The notes: generated by a model not told the origin, from the letters alone. Shown: positions 1 to 6,943, counted from the stretch's first letter. The stretch: 10,000 bases of DNA from Desulfomonile sp. (GCA_020216785.1 JAIWNO010000196.1:1-10000), one strand, 5' to 3'. Program-made: numbers and translations.

Positions 1-332
1 TGAGTCGAAAATGCTGCGTTGTGAGACAGGCATCCGCTCTCTCCTTGAAAGCTTGGCGGGAAAGAGCTCGCCGGACGAAGGTCCCTCGATGCGTGGAAAG
101 CTGCGGGCGCTGCTTGTGGAAGCTTCCGACCCTCACCAATCCATTGCCGACACGTTGGGTCCAACAAGACGCGACCGCTGTTTCGAGGACAGAGAATCCC
201 ACCACTCACAACGGCGAGCATACTCCGCCCTCACGTCGATAGTCAATCCTGATCTTGTCAGGAGGAAATGAGTGAAGGATATGATACCCGGGGTCTCGGA
301 TTTCTTGGCGCAGCCGACAGGATCTACAGATC
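1..332. other. Gene-poor stretch at window start
   Basis: No convincing coding region is visible here. Short open frames exist on both strands, but none shows a recognisable motif or a biased, protein-like composition. Two small signals can be noted. An AGGAGG stands at 260-265 just before an ATG at 268; the resulting 22-codon frame ends at 336, inside the 3' end of the minus-strand gene next door. A short inverted repeat, AGGATCT/AGATCCT, lies at 319-334 without a T-run. The stretch is downstream of the minus-strand gene that ends at 333, so it may simply be trailer sequence. Confidence 0.4.
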
Positions 333-716
333 CTAGGGCTCGTCGAGCCATGCCTCAGCGGCAGCCACATCGTCGAACGCCTTGGAATTAAGGCCGGTCT
401 TTTTGTGGATATGTTCCGCCTGAATCTGAATGAAGGTGGGCTTGTCATAGATCCTGGCCGCTTTCTTGATCCCTGCTTGAATAGCGTCTGACTGCGCTTG
501 GCGAATAAAATCGGAAAGCAGCATGGCCTCCATTTGTCTGACGTCGACGAGGGCCGTAAATCCGGGCGACAGGAGCTTGATCGCATCAGCGTGATCTTTG
601 ACAAAATTCGGAACTTGCGCCGGCTTCATCCAAGCCCCCTTGTAGGTGATGAAGAGTCGATTCTTGGCCATATCGACATGAATGCTGTAGAAGTCGGTGG
701 ATGCGATCTCTCTCAT
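333..716 (-). CDS. Conserved hypothetical 127-aa protein, possibly STAS/SpoIIAA-like (paralogue 1)
   Basis: I do not recognise a named gene. The 127-aa product has no signal peptide and no membrane segment, so it is probably cytosolic. It starts with an ATG behind a strong GGAGGA Shine-Dalgarno (721-726, 4-nt spacing), which supports the start. It is about 72 % identical by hand count (91/127) to the protein at 1418-1801, with no gaps. The order of elements is an N-terminal strand pair (YSIHVD, LFITYKG), a central strand followed by a helix (ALVDVR, then LLSDFIRQAQ), a RIYDKPTF segment and a C-terminal AEAWLDEP. This resembles the SpoIIAA-like/STAS-like fold, where a hydrophobic strand ending in D-x-R leads into a helix and the chain ends in an A-x-x-WL helix. 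That assignment is inference from pattern only. The gene lies 80 bp downstream of the sixA-like gene on the same strand and may be co-transcribed with it. Confidence 0.8.
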   Translation of the reverse strand: MREIASTDFYSIHVDMAKNRLFITYKGAWMKPAQVPNFVKDHADAIKLLSPGFTALVDVRQMEAMLLSDFIRQAQSDAIQAGIKKAARIYDKPTFIQIQAEHIHKKTGLNSKAFDDVAAAEAWLDEP

Positions 717-796
717 GATCTCCTCCGCAGCCGAATGATTCCGGCTCTAGCTCCCGCCTTGCCGACGTGATCCTCTGATTAGGGCTGATGTGATGC

Positions 797-1261
797 TCAA
801 TCGAGCAAGTCCGGGGTGACCATCCACCGGACTCGCCAAGCGCCGGCCTCGTCCCGCTCCAAGCAGACCACGCCTCCCATCTGGAAAGATGCGATGTTCG
901 CGGCTTCAGAGCCGGTTACGAGCACTGACACCAGTTTGCCAAGATAAGGCAAATGCCCCACGATTACCAGGTCGTCGGTGAAAGTGGTCAAATACTCTGC
1001 CACTGTGGCCACCGGATCGTTCGGCGCAAGACCCTCGCGCTGTAATACTCCCTGATTGCTGGAAATGACTTGGCTAAGCACCTCGGCCGTCTCAGCCGCC
1101 CGCGTCTTGCCGCTGTGCCAAACAGCCTCCACTGCGAGCCGCCTGGACTTCAAAAATGCCGCCACCTTGCGCACGTCTTCGAGCCCTTTGTCCGTGAGAC
1201 TTCGGGTGGGATCTACATCCGCTGGTTTGGCCTCTCCATGCTGAACAAGATATAACCGCAT
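797..1261 (-). CDS. sixA: SixA-type phosphohistidine phosphatase (histidine phosphatase superfamily)
   Basis: The product belongs to the branch-2/SixA group of the histidine phosphatase superfamily, whose members remove phosphate from phosphohistidine on phosphotransfer proteins in the cytosol. From the chosen ATG it has 154 aa, close to E. coli SixA. Visible motifs are LVQHGEA at 5-11 with the nucleophile H8, the KTRAAET segment with R54, and VGHLPYL with the second histidine H103. The usual RHG is QHG here; as I recall, this is common in SixA-like proteins outside enterobacteria. I chose the ATG at 1261 because GGGGGC stands 3-8 nt before it and the protein then begins directly with the MRLYLVQHG strand. 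An in-frame ATG at 1273 would add four residues. The gene sits between two paralogous 127-aa genes on the same strand. A role in phosphorelay or PTS-like control is inference only. Confidence 0.85.
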   Translation of the reverse strand: MRLYLVQHGEAKPADVDPTRSLTDKGLEDVRKVAAFLKSRRLAVEAVWHSGKTRAAETAEVLSQVISSNQGVLQREGLAPNDPVATVAEYLTTFTDDLVIVGHLPYLGKLVSVLVTGSEAANIASFQMGGVVCLERDEAGAWRVRWMVTPDLLD

Positions 1262-1417
1262 TTCGCCCCCCATAACACTGTCAACATTTCATTTTGTCGC
1301 CGTTGCCCGACCGGGGCGATCTATATCATCTCCCGACTCTGACATCGGAAACGCGTATTGTGCTCTTGCAACTCCGCCCGCGTTGTTTGACCGATAATGC
1401 AGTGATCACTCCCGGAG

Positions 1418-1801
1418 CTACGGCTCATCAAGCCATGCTTCAGCCTCGGCCACGCTCTCAAACGCTCTTGCATTCAGTCCGGTCTTCTTACGGATGTGGT
1501 CGGTCTGAATTTGGATGAACGTCGGTCTGTCATAGATCCTTGCGGCCTTCCGTATTCCCGACTGAACAGCATCAAGTTGGGCCTTTTCAATAAAATCCGT
1601 AAGCAGTATTGCGTCCATTGCTCTGAAATCGATCAGCGCCGTATATCCCGGCGTTAGCTGGTTAATCGCTTCAGCATGGTCTCTCAAGAAGTCCGGCACC
1701 TGGGTCGGTTTAGTCCAAGTCCCCCTATAGGTAACGAAAAGTCGATTCTTGGCCTTGTCGACGTGGATGCTGTAAAAATCGGTAGACGCTATTTCTTTCA
1801 T
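1418..1801 (-). CDS. Conserved hypothetical 127-aa protein, possibly STAS/SpoIIAA-like (paralogue 2)
   Basis: This is the second copy of the 127-aa family, the same length as the protein at 333-716 and about 72 % identical to it without gaps. Conserved blocks are EIASTDFYSIHVD near the N-terminus, KAARIYD..PTFIQIQ around 85-99, KKTGLN at 105-110 and the AEAWLDEP end. The longest unchanged blocks are at the two ends and in the 85-110 region, so these probably hold the functional surface. No transmembrane or export signal is visible. The ATG is preceded by AGGTGA at 1806-1811, a good ribosome site that fixes the start. It lies downstream of tRNA-Gln on the same strand with no obvious terminator between, and 156 bp upstream of the sixA-like start. 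A STAS/SpoIIAA-like fold is suggested by the ALIDFR strand followed by a helix, but this is unproven. Confidence 0.8.
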   Translation of the reverse strand: MKEIASTDFYSIHVDKAKNRLFVTYRGTWTKPTQVPDFLRDHAEAINQLTPGYTALIDFRAMDAILLTDFIEKAQLDAVQSGIRKAARIYDRPTFIQIQTDHIRKKTGLNARAFESVAEAEAWLDEP

Positions 1802-1929
1802 TCTTTCACCTGCGGACGATGGGTCGGTTCGAAGATTGACGGACTGATAAGCGCTTTTGGCAATCCCGCGAGATTACGGGCTCCCTGGTTGAGGAAATAA
1901 GACCTAATGGAATGATTTCAAGAGGTTGT

Positions 1930-2003
1930 TGGCTGGGGGACGAGGATTCGAACCTCGGTTAACGGGGCCAGAACCCGTCGTCCTGCCGCTAGACGATCCC
2001 CCA
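1930..2003 (-). tRNA. tRNA-Gln (anticodon CTG), 3' CCA encoded
   Basis: On the minus strand a complete cloverleaf can be folded. The acceptor stem is TGGGGGA/TCCCCCA and the D arm is GTCT/GGAC around the AGCGGCA loop. The anticodon stem ACGGG/CCCGT encloses the loop TTCTGGC, giving anticodon CTG. The T arm is CGAGG-TTCGAAT-CCTCG. The discriminator is G and the CCA end is encoded (1930-1932). The first U and the discriminator G are typical of bacterial tRNA-Gln, and the T arm matches E. coli tRNA-Gln. A promoter lies a few bases upstream. The gene separates tsaC from the 127-aa paralogue and shows no terminator of its own. Confidence 0.97.
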
Positions 2004-2018
2004 GCATCGGCGTATTAT

Positions 2019-2047
2019 TTTTTAGCCGCTCTCGCTTAGCGTGTCAA
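2019..2047 (-). promoter_or_regulatory. Sigma70-type promoter for tRNA-Gln
   Basis: On the minus strand a perfect TTGACA (2042-2047) is followed after 17 nt by TAAAAA (2019-2024), 4 of 6 matching TATAAT, inside an A/T-rich run. Transcription would begin about 8-10 nt before the tRNA 5' end, which is the usual short leader of a tRNA gene. Confidence 0.65.
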
Positions 2048-2088
2048 GGCCAATTCGCTACCACGCTCCGAGGCATAATCGGTTCGTA

Positions 2089-2697
2089 TTATTGGCAGTC
2101 CGATGCAGTCGCGCACCTCAGTCGATCTGCGCTCACGGCACCTTCCCGTATAATCCGCAGTTCTCCTTTGAAACATTCGACCACGGTCGATGGCAGGCCT
2201 CCGGGTGTACGGCCCAAATCCACGACCAAGTCGACCGCATCCAATAAGGTCGCCCGGATGAGTGCCACTCTGTCTGCAGCCGGTTCGTCCGACAGGTTGG
2301 CGCTGGTTGCTGTGAGCCAGCCGCCGGCGAGAGCTGCGACAGATCGTGCCGCGCAATCCGGTGGCACGCGCACACCAATCCTGCCCGCCGGGTCAGTGAG
2401 GAGGCGCGGGACAGATCGCGCCGGCGCCAGGAGAATGGTCAGGCTTCCGGGCCAGAATTCATCCATGAGACGAACCGTTTGTCGGTCCGGCGCCACAATG
2501 ACTCCTTCCACCGAGGTCCGGTCCGCTGCAATCAACGGGAGAGGTTTGTCGAGGGGTCTGCCCTTGATTTCGAAGATCCGTTTGACTGCGGCTTTGTTCC
2601 AGGGGTCGGCAGCAAGTGCATAAAAGGTCTCGGTGGGCAAGATCACAAGGCCGCCGGCTCTGATAACCCCCGCTGCCTGACTGATGAGCGGTTCCAC
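2089..2697 (-). CDS. tsaC: Threonylcarbamoyl-AMP synthase (TsaC/YrdC/Sua5 domain protein)
   Basis: This enzyme makes threonylcarbamoyl-AMP from threonine, bicarbonate and ATP, the first step of t6A modification at position 37 of ANN-decoding tRNAs, in the cytosol. The 202-aa protein consists of a single YrdC domain. Visible motifs are PTETFYALA at 21-29, the K-x-R-x(3)-KPL signature at 45-53 (KGRPLDKPL), FWPGSLT at 81-87, RVPPD at 110-114, the ATSAN segment at 130-134 and PSTVVE at 169-174. The length fits the short TsaC form without the C-terminal Sua5 domain. The start is a GTG 11 nt after the kinase stop; an AGGA overlapping that stop (2705-2708) lies 7-10 nt before it. Translation and probably transcription are therefore linked to the kinase gene. 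A link to the neighbouring tRNA is not implied, because tRNA-Gln is not an ANN reader. Confidence 0.9.
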   Translation of the reverse strand: MEPLISQAAGVIRAGGLVILPTETFYALAADPWNKAAVKRIFEIKGRPLDKPLPLIAADRTSVEGVIVAPDRQTVRLMDEFWPGSLTILLAPARSVPRLLTDPAGRIGVRVPPDCAARSVAALAGGWLTATSANLSDEPAADRVALIRATLLDAVDLVVDLGRTPGGLPSTVVECFKGELRIIREGAVSADRLRCATASDCQ

Positions 2698-2708
2698 GGG
2701 CGCCAGTC

Positions 2709-4940
2709 CTAGCTTTGGGGCGTGGATTCACGGCTGGGGACGGGACGGACGGGCAACTCCACCACGAAAACCGCTCCGCCGGTCGGATTGTCCTGGACCC
2801 GAACAAAGCCGTTATGGTCCGAAATGATACTGCTCACAATCGTGAGACCAAGACCCGTGCCGCCCGCCTTCGTCGAATAATAGGGCTCGAAGATGCGGTC
2901 TCGATCAAGAGGGCCGATGCCGGGACCATTGTCTGATACTTCAATGGAAACCATCGACAGATCACTGCGGTAGCGGGTCGTCACATCGACACGGCCGCCG
3001 TCGCCGACAGCTGCGGCAGCGTTTCCAACCAAATTCACGAGCGCTCGTTTCATCTGTTCCCTATCCAAGTGGACAGTCGGCGCTTCGTTATCGGGGTGAA
3101 ACGAAAACCGGACTTTCTCATTGCCGTTGGAAAAGAGTTCCACCACTTCACGCACGACTTCGTTGAGGTTCGCCGGCACCGGGTTCCCAGCAGGCATCCG
3201 TGCGAACTTGGAGAACTCGTTCACCATGGTCTTGAGCTGTTCCACCTGGTCGATTATCGTCGCGGTGCATCGGTCGAGCACGGTGTTGTCACCCTCCAAG
3301 CGGTCCATGTACTTGCGCCGGATTCGTTCGGCATTGAGTTGGATCGGTGTGAGCGGGTTCTTGATCTCATGTGCGATACGTCGGGCGACTTCCCGCCATG
3401 CTGCCATACGTTGGGCTTTCACCAAATGGGTCATGTCCTCGAATACTACGACCACGCCAAGGTCGCGTCCTTCCTCGTCGGTAAGGCTGTTAGCGAAACA
3501 GAGCAAAGACAGTACCTTTTGCTGAAACGATACGGTGACTTGCCGTTCGATTGCCTCAGAACCGGACTCGGCCAGTTCCTCCAGGAGTTCTGTCACTGCA
3601 GTTGCTGACGCCTCGGGAAATGCCTCCAAAGATGTCTTGCCAACCATATCTCCGTCGGAGGCTCCAAGGAGCCGTGCGGCCGACCGGTTGGCCGCGGTGA
3701 TACGGCCGTCCGGTCCGAATGCGAGCACACCCGCCGCAACGTTTTTTAGTACGGTCTCCATGTACTTCCGGCGGCTGTCCAGGTCCAGGTTGATGCGCAC
3801 CAGGTCGTCTCGGCTGCGGCGGAGATCCGCAGCCATCTTGTTGAACGACCGCACGAGCGTGCTAAGCTCGTCATCGCCGACGGGCTCGATGAACACGTCC
3901 AGGTTGCCCGCCGCTATTGCTCCCGTTCCTTCGGCGAGACTCTGAATGGGGTCGGTTATGTCCCGGGCAAGGGTCATGCCGAACCAGAAGCCTATCAGCA
4001 GCACCAGCAGCGCAACCATCAAGAGGATCAACACGTAAACCGTCTTCACAGGGCCTCGCATCCCGCGGGCTTCCTGGTAGTCCCCGTAGGCGCTGGAGAT
4101 GCTGAAGAGCCGTGCCGCGAGGGATTGGGGGATGTAATAATCAACCACGAGCACCGCAGGTACGTGGCCGCCTGAGGCAGCTCCCACCGGAATAATGCCA
4201 CGGATAAGGTCTCCGCCTTCGTCAAGCGGAAGGATTTTCGAAGTCTTCTTCCCCTGAAAGCCGATCTTCACAAAACTTGGCCTCGGCGCGGGTATTGCCA
4301 CCGATTTCACCGTGTCGGCCATCACCACCACGGTGGGGCGCTGGTCAGCGAAGTCTGCCCGAATAGAGCTGAGACCCTCTTGCACGAGCCACGACTCGAG
4401 CGTCCGGCGGAGGGACATCTCAGCTGAACGGTCAAGGAGAGAGCGCTCCTCGATGACCCCTGCAAGCCGTGAGCCGCTGTTCAGGACGCTCTCCGACGAG
4501 GTCTGATAGTATGCCTGGGCGACGACGAGGGCCGCTTGAAGGGATTCCTCGACGCGAGTCTTGAACCAACTCTCGATGGTCGTGTGGACCACGCCGGCGC
4601 TTGCGATGAAAAGCACTACCGTCGGCACCAATGTCAGCGCTACGAACGCCACGGTCAGCCGGGTCTTCAAGTGCGACCCCAGAACCTGCCGACGCCGCTC
4701 GAACACGAGCTTGAAGATATTGCGAATGAGAAAGAAGAATACGAGGATGAGCAGGAGGGTTACGATTCCGATCAGACCGAAGAGGAGCAGGTGCCCGGCG
4801 ACAGGAATGTCTTCAGCCGCAACCGTGATGTTGTACTCAACCAGGAAAATGGCCACGACGAGCAAGATCGCTCCCAGCGCGACGGCCAATTCCCGTCGTC
4901 TCTTGGATCGTTCTTGTTCGGGGCTGATCACCGCGCTCAC
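2709..4940 (-). CDS. NtrY-like transmembrane sensor histidine kinase (HAMP-PAS-HisKA-HATPase)
   Basis: This is a membrane sensor kinase of two-component signalling, 743 aa, with the NtrY layout. Basic residues precede TM1 (about 18-37). TM2 (about 50-72) and TM3 (about 95-117) follow, then an extracytoplasmic domain of about 180 residues and TM4 (about 300-324). A HAMP domain with DITDPIQSL lies at about 325-378, followed by a PAS domain at about 390-500 and a HisKA domain whose phospho-acceptor is H524 in IAHEIKNPLTP. The HATPase has the N box VNLVGNA at 635-641, the G1 box DNGPGIG at 670-676, IFEPYYST at 683-690 and the G2 box GGTGLGL at 693-699. All catalytic boxes look intact. The HEIKNPLTP form is typical of NtrY/NtrB kinases. 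The GTG start overlaps the TGA of the upstream metallopeptidase (GTGA), with GGAG about 10 nt before it, so the two are translationally coupled. No NtrX-type response regulator is adjacent; its partner and signal are unknown. Confidence 0.92.
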   Translation of the reverse strand: MSAVISPEQERSKRRRELAVALGAILLVVAIFLVEYNITVAAEDIPVAGHLLLFGLIGIVTLLLILVFFFLIRNIFKLVFERRRQVLGSHLKTRLTVAFVALTLVPTVVLFIASAGVVHTTIESWFKTRVEESLQAALVVAQAYYQTSSESVLNSGSRLAGVIEERSLLDRSAEMSLRRTLESWLVQEGLSSIRADFADQRPTVVVMADTVKSVAIPAPRPSFVKIGFQGKKTSKILPLDEGGDLIRGIIPVGAASGGHVPAVLVVDYYIPQSLAARLFSISSAYGDYQEARGMRGPVKTVYVLILLMVALLVLLIGFWFGMTLARDITDPIQSLAEGTGAIAAGNLDVFIEPVGDDELSTLVRSFNKMAADLRRSRDDLVRINLDLDSRRKYMETVLKNVAAGVLAFGPDGRITAANRSAARLLGASDGDMVGKTSLEAFPEASATAVTELLEELAESGSEAIERQVTVSFQQKVLSLLCFANSLTDEEGRDLGVVVVFEDMTHLVKAQRMAAWREVARRIAHEIKNPLTPIQLNAERIRRKYMDRLEGDNTVLDRCTATIIDQVEQLKTMVNEFSKFARMPAGNPVPANLNEVVREVVELFSNGNEKVRFSFHPDNEAPTVHLDREQMKRALVNLVGNAAAAVGDGGRVDVTTRYRSDLSMVSIEVSDNGPGIGPLDRDRIFEPYYSTKAGGTGLGLTIVSSIISDHNGFVRVQDNPTGGAVFVVELPVRPVPSRESTPQS

Positions 4941-5311
4941 TCGGAACTCTTCTCCATTTGTTCCAGTTGATCGTCGTTGAATCCGAAATGATGTCCCACC
5001 TCGTGGATGAATACGTCGCGAATCGTTTCCGCGATCCGTTGCCTTCCGCCCGCAGCCCTGAGTATCGGTACCCGGTAGAGGAAGATCCGATCGGGTAGGG
5101 AAGGAGACTGGAACACGCTCCGCTCGGTGATGGGCGTTCCCACGTACAGGCCCATCAGATCCAGCCTTGAACGGATCCCCAAGTCGGCCAGGGTTTCGCG
5201 ATCAGGATAGTCCTCCACGATAATCTCGACATTCTCCAGCTTCTCGCGAAAATCCTGGGGAAGATCTTCCATGGCTTGTTTTACGAATCGGAAAAAAGTT
5301 TGTGTATTCAT
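4937..5311 (-). CDS. Small zincin-like metallopeptidase family protein
   Basis: The 124-aa protein carries a zinc metalloprotease motif, HEVGHHFGFND, at 103-113 (H103, E104, H107 as HExxH). The family is the short zincin-like group (Pfam Zincin_1/DUF1025), small cytosolic proteins whose substrate is generally unknown. The preceding segment RIFLYRVPI and the RQRIAETIRDVFIHE lead-in are typical of this family, as is the length. There is no signal peptide. The ATG at 5311 has only a weak upstream ribosome site. The stop TGA overlaps the GTG of the NtrY-like kinase by 4 bp, making this the first gene of a kinase-tsaC transcription unit. Coupling to a kinase may mean a regulatory role, but that is inference. 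Confidence 0.87.
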   Translation of the reverse strand: MNTQTFFRFVKQAMEDLPQDFREKLENVEIIVEDYPDRETLADLGIRSRLDLMGLYVGTPITERSVFQSPSLPDRIFLYRVPILRAAGGRQRIAETIRDVFIHEVGHHFGFNDDQLEQMEKSSE

Positions 5312-5356
5312 TCGCGAACGATGGTCGTTTCACGGAGTAGTTCCGGGTGCCTTGAC

Positions 5357-5388
5357 TTGACATTCGTTGTCGGCTCGGAGCATATCTA
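5357..5388 (+). promoter_or_regulatory. Possible promoter for pth
   Basis: A perfect TTGACA at 5357-5362 stands in the divergent gap between the metallopeptidase gene and pth. The -10 is weak: CATATC at 5381-5386 (18-nt spacing) or TATCTA at 5383-5388 (20-nt). The position fits a short leader ahead of the ATG at 5412 and argues against the in-frame TTG at 5367, which would lie between the two boxes. Confidence 0.4.
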
Positions 5389-5411
5389 GGCATTATCAGA
5401 AACGGGGTAAA

Positions 5412-6035
5412 ATGGAAAGTATCACAGCACACACAGGGCAGCCGGTGGTTGTTGTGGGATTGGGCAATCCCGGCCGTAAGTACGCTTGGCACCGTCACAA
5501 TGTGGGGTTCATGGTAGTGGACCGGCTCGCGCACCAAGCAGGGGGGACGTGGAGCAAGGCCAAGGAAAAGGCCTTCACGAGCCGTGTACTCATCGAAGGG
5601 CTCCCTGTGGTGCTCGTGAAGCCCCAAACGTACATGAACGCTAGCGGACAGGCTGTCGGCCCTATCGTGAGGCGCCTGAGCGCGGACCCGACCCAAATGG
5701 TGGTCATCCATGACGATCTCGACCTTGTACCGGGTCGCATTCGGATCAAGAGCGGCGGAGGTGACGGCGGCCACAAGGGAGTGCGGTCAATTGCCGATTC
5801 GCTGCGGCTCAAAGATTTCATTCGAGTCCGCCTCGGAGTAGGGAGACCCCCGGAAGGGATGTCCGCGGAGGAGTTTGTCCTTTCTCCTTTTGGACAAGAT
5901 GAGCGAGAGCGGCTTTCAGAGCAGATTTCGACAGCAGCTGAAGCCGTGGCGCTCATCGTGACGGAAGGGATGGAGAAAGCCAAAAACGTAATTCATTCCA
6001 GCACCATATCAGCTCACCGTGCCGCGAGCGGCTGA
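5412..6035 (+). CDS. pth: Peptidyl-tRNA hydrolase
   Basis: Pth cleaves the ester bond of peptidyl-tRNAs that drop off stalled ribosomes, recycling tRNA in the cytosol. The 207-aa protein contains VVGLGNPGRKY at 14-24 with the conserved N19, the catalytic histidine H29 in RHNVGF, PQTYMNASG at 71-79 with N76, and HDDLD at 100-104 with D101, the residue that polarises the catalytic histidine. GGDGGHKGVRS at 116-126 has lysine where E. coli has N114, a common variant in bacteria. Length and order match the family. I chose the ATG at 5412, preceded by GGGG at 5404-5407; an in-frame TTG at 5367 would add 15 residues with no family support. The gene is divergent from the metallopeptidase gene. In many bacteria pth follows the 50S L25 gene, but not here. 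Confidence 0.94.
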   Translation: MESITAHTGQPVVVVGLGNPGRKYAWHRHNVGFMVVDRLAHQAGGTWSKAKEKAFTSRVLIEGLPVVLVKPQTYMNASGQAVGPIVRRLSADPTQMVVIHDDLDLVPGRIRIKSGGGDGGHKGVRSIADSLRLKDFIRVRLGVGRPPEGMSAEEFVLSPFGQDERERLSEQISTAAEAVALIVTEGMEKAKNVIHSSTISAHRAASG

Positions 6036-6057
6036 TTTTCTCTTGCGTCCCCGATTC

Positions 6058-6066
6058 TGTTATATT
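6058..6066 (+). promoter_or_regulatory. Extended -10 promoter for methyltransferase gene
   Basis: TGT-TATATT is a TGn extended -10 with five of six bases matching TATAAT; no good -35 is seen at 17 nt. It would give a leader of roughly 45 nt before the ATG at 6120, so the methyltransferase gene need not depend on read-through from pth. Confidence 0.45.
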
Positions 6067-6119
6067 ATGGTTCTAAAATTAGGGTGAGAGATTTACTTCC
6101 ACGATGGGGGTATGGAGAG

Positions 6120-6818
6120 ATGAGCTACACGTTGGTGAGTGAGGATGACGCCCCTTGGCGCAAGCTCCTTCGCCCGGTGATCAAGACCCTGCGCCTCGCG
6201 TACATTCAGGGCACCACCGTGGTGAAGCTGCTGCCGTCAGAAAGGGCCATCCAGCTCTACTACAAATATCGCCGCAAGAGTTATGACCTTCAATGGGCAA
6301 TGGACCCCGGTTATCGCAAGGGGCTCGACCGCCTCATCGAGCAGTGTTGCGAGCCGGGCGACCGGGTACTGGACGTTGGCTGCGGTACCGGCTCGGCCAC
6401 GGTGATCGCGGCCGGGGTCGCCCGCGAGGTTGTCGGCATCGACCTGTCGCCGGACATGATCGAGCTTGCCCAGGAAAAGGTCGCAAAGCACCAATTGACC
6501 AACACGACAGTCATCACAACCTCGGTCGAAGGTTATCATCCTGAGGAACTCTTCGATAAGGTAATCAGCTCCTTCATGATCCCCCACGTGAAGCCCCAGT
6601 ATCGACCGGCCATTTACTCGTGCATGTACAGCTTCCTCAAGCCGGGCGGTCTGGTTGGCTTGTTCGGTTCACGGGGCGAATGCTGCGAAGTGTACGAAAC
6701 CCGCCAGGAAATTCAGGACAACCTCACCAGAGCCGGCTTCGAAGATATCCAGCTCTACGACATATACGACATCTACCGTATTGCCGTTGCCAGGAAGCCG
6801 GAAGTGCCAAAGAGCTAG
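6120..6818 (+). CDS. Class I SAM-dependent methyltransferase, substrate unknown
   Basis: The protein has a Rossmann-type methyltransferase core. With the start at 6120 it has 232 aa. Motif I, RVLDVGCGTGSA, is at 82-93 and binds S-adenosylmethionine; the acidic end of strand 2 is the D of VGIDLSPDM at about 105-113. A motif IV-like KVISSFMIPHV lies at about 147-157, and LKPGGLVGLFG at about 173-183 is the post-II region typical of small-molecule and lipid methyltransferases. The N-terminal ~70 residues are rich in aromatic and basic residues (LYYKYRRKSYDLQW) and may hold the substrate cap. There is no membrane segment. The ATG at 6120 has GGGGG at 6106-6110 and GGAG at 6114-6117 upstream; a GTG at 6084 would add 12 residues. 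The gene stands alone between its own putative promoter and a terminator-like hairpin. The substrate cannot be told from sequence. Confidence 0.85.
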   Translation: MSYTLVSEDDAPWRKLLRPVIKTLRLAYIQGTTVVKLLPSERAIQLYYKYRRKSYDLQWAMDPGYRKGLDRLIEQCCEPGDRVLDVGCGTGSATVIAAGVAREVVGIDLSPDMIELAQEKVAKHQLTNTTVITTSVEGYHPEELFDKVISSFMIPHVKPQYRPAIYSCMYSFLKPGGLVGLFGSRGECCEVYETRQEIQDNLTRAGFEDIQLYDIYDIYRIAVARKPEVPKS

Positions 6819-6840
6819 GATAGGCTGTTGACATGATGAG

Positions 6841-6867
6841 ATTAGGGGCCGCATCGCGGCCCCTAAT
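6841..6867 (+). terminator. Perfect 12-bp hairpin, probable terminator of methyltransferase gene
   Basis: ATTAGGGGCCGC and GCGGCCCCTAAT form a perfect 12-bp GC-rich stem around an ATC loop, 22 bp after the methyltransferase stop. The downstream tract (TGTGTAC) is poor in T, so termination may be partial or the hairpin may act mainly as an mRNA 3' end stabiliser. Confidence 0.6.
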
Positions 6868-6911
6868 TGTGTACATCGAAGCGGCAATTCCACCACAGGT
6901 CCACCTCACCC

Positions 6912-6943
6912 CGCGCCTAGCTTTCACCCCAAGCTCAGGCGTG
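6912..6943. repeat. Second intergenic hairpin (inverted repeat)
   Basis: CGCGCCTAGCTT pairs with AAGCT-C-AGGCGTG, giving 12 pairs (one G-U), a single bulged C and a 7-nt loop. It has no T-run. It lies 44 bp after the first hairpin in the gap between the methyltransferase gene and the K/A-rich gene. It could be a dispersed intergenic repeat unit or an RNA 3' structure; the window holds no second copy that I can see. Confidence 0.4.

Noticed and set aside
1279..1284. TTGACA on the minus strand just before the sixA-like gene
   Set aside because: It lies only 18 nt before the chosen ATG, so the -10 would fall inside the gene, and no -10-like hexamer is there.
1930..2003. tRNA-Gln 3' end as an integration site
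   Set aside because: No integrase gene and no direct repeat of the tRNA 3' end were seen in the window.
2168..2623. 151-codon plus-strand open frame
   Set aside because: It is antisense to tsaC and has arginine/alanine-rich low-information composition.
3069..3608. 179-codon plus-strand open frame
   Set aside because: It is fully antisense to the HisKA/PAS part of the sensor kinase, whose motifs are unmistakable; GC-rich antisense frames of this size are expected.
5202..5774. 190-codon minus-strand open frame
   Set aside because: It is antisense to pth and crosses the promoter region and the start of the metallopeptidase gene; no motif is seen.
6021..6040. GCCG-CGAG-CGGC stem followed by TGATTTTC at the end of pth
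   Set aside because: The stem is only 4 bp and the T-run is broken, too weak to call a terminator.
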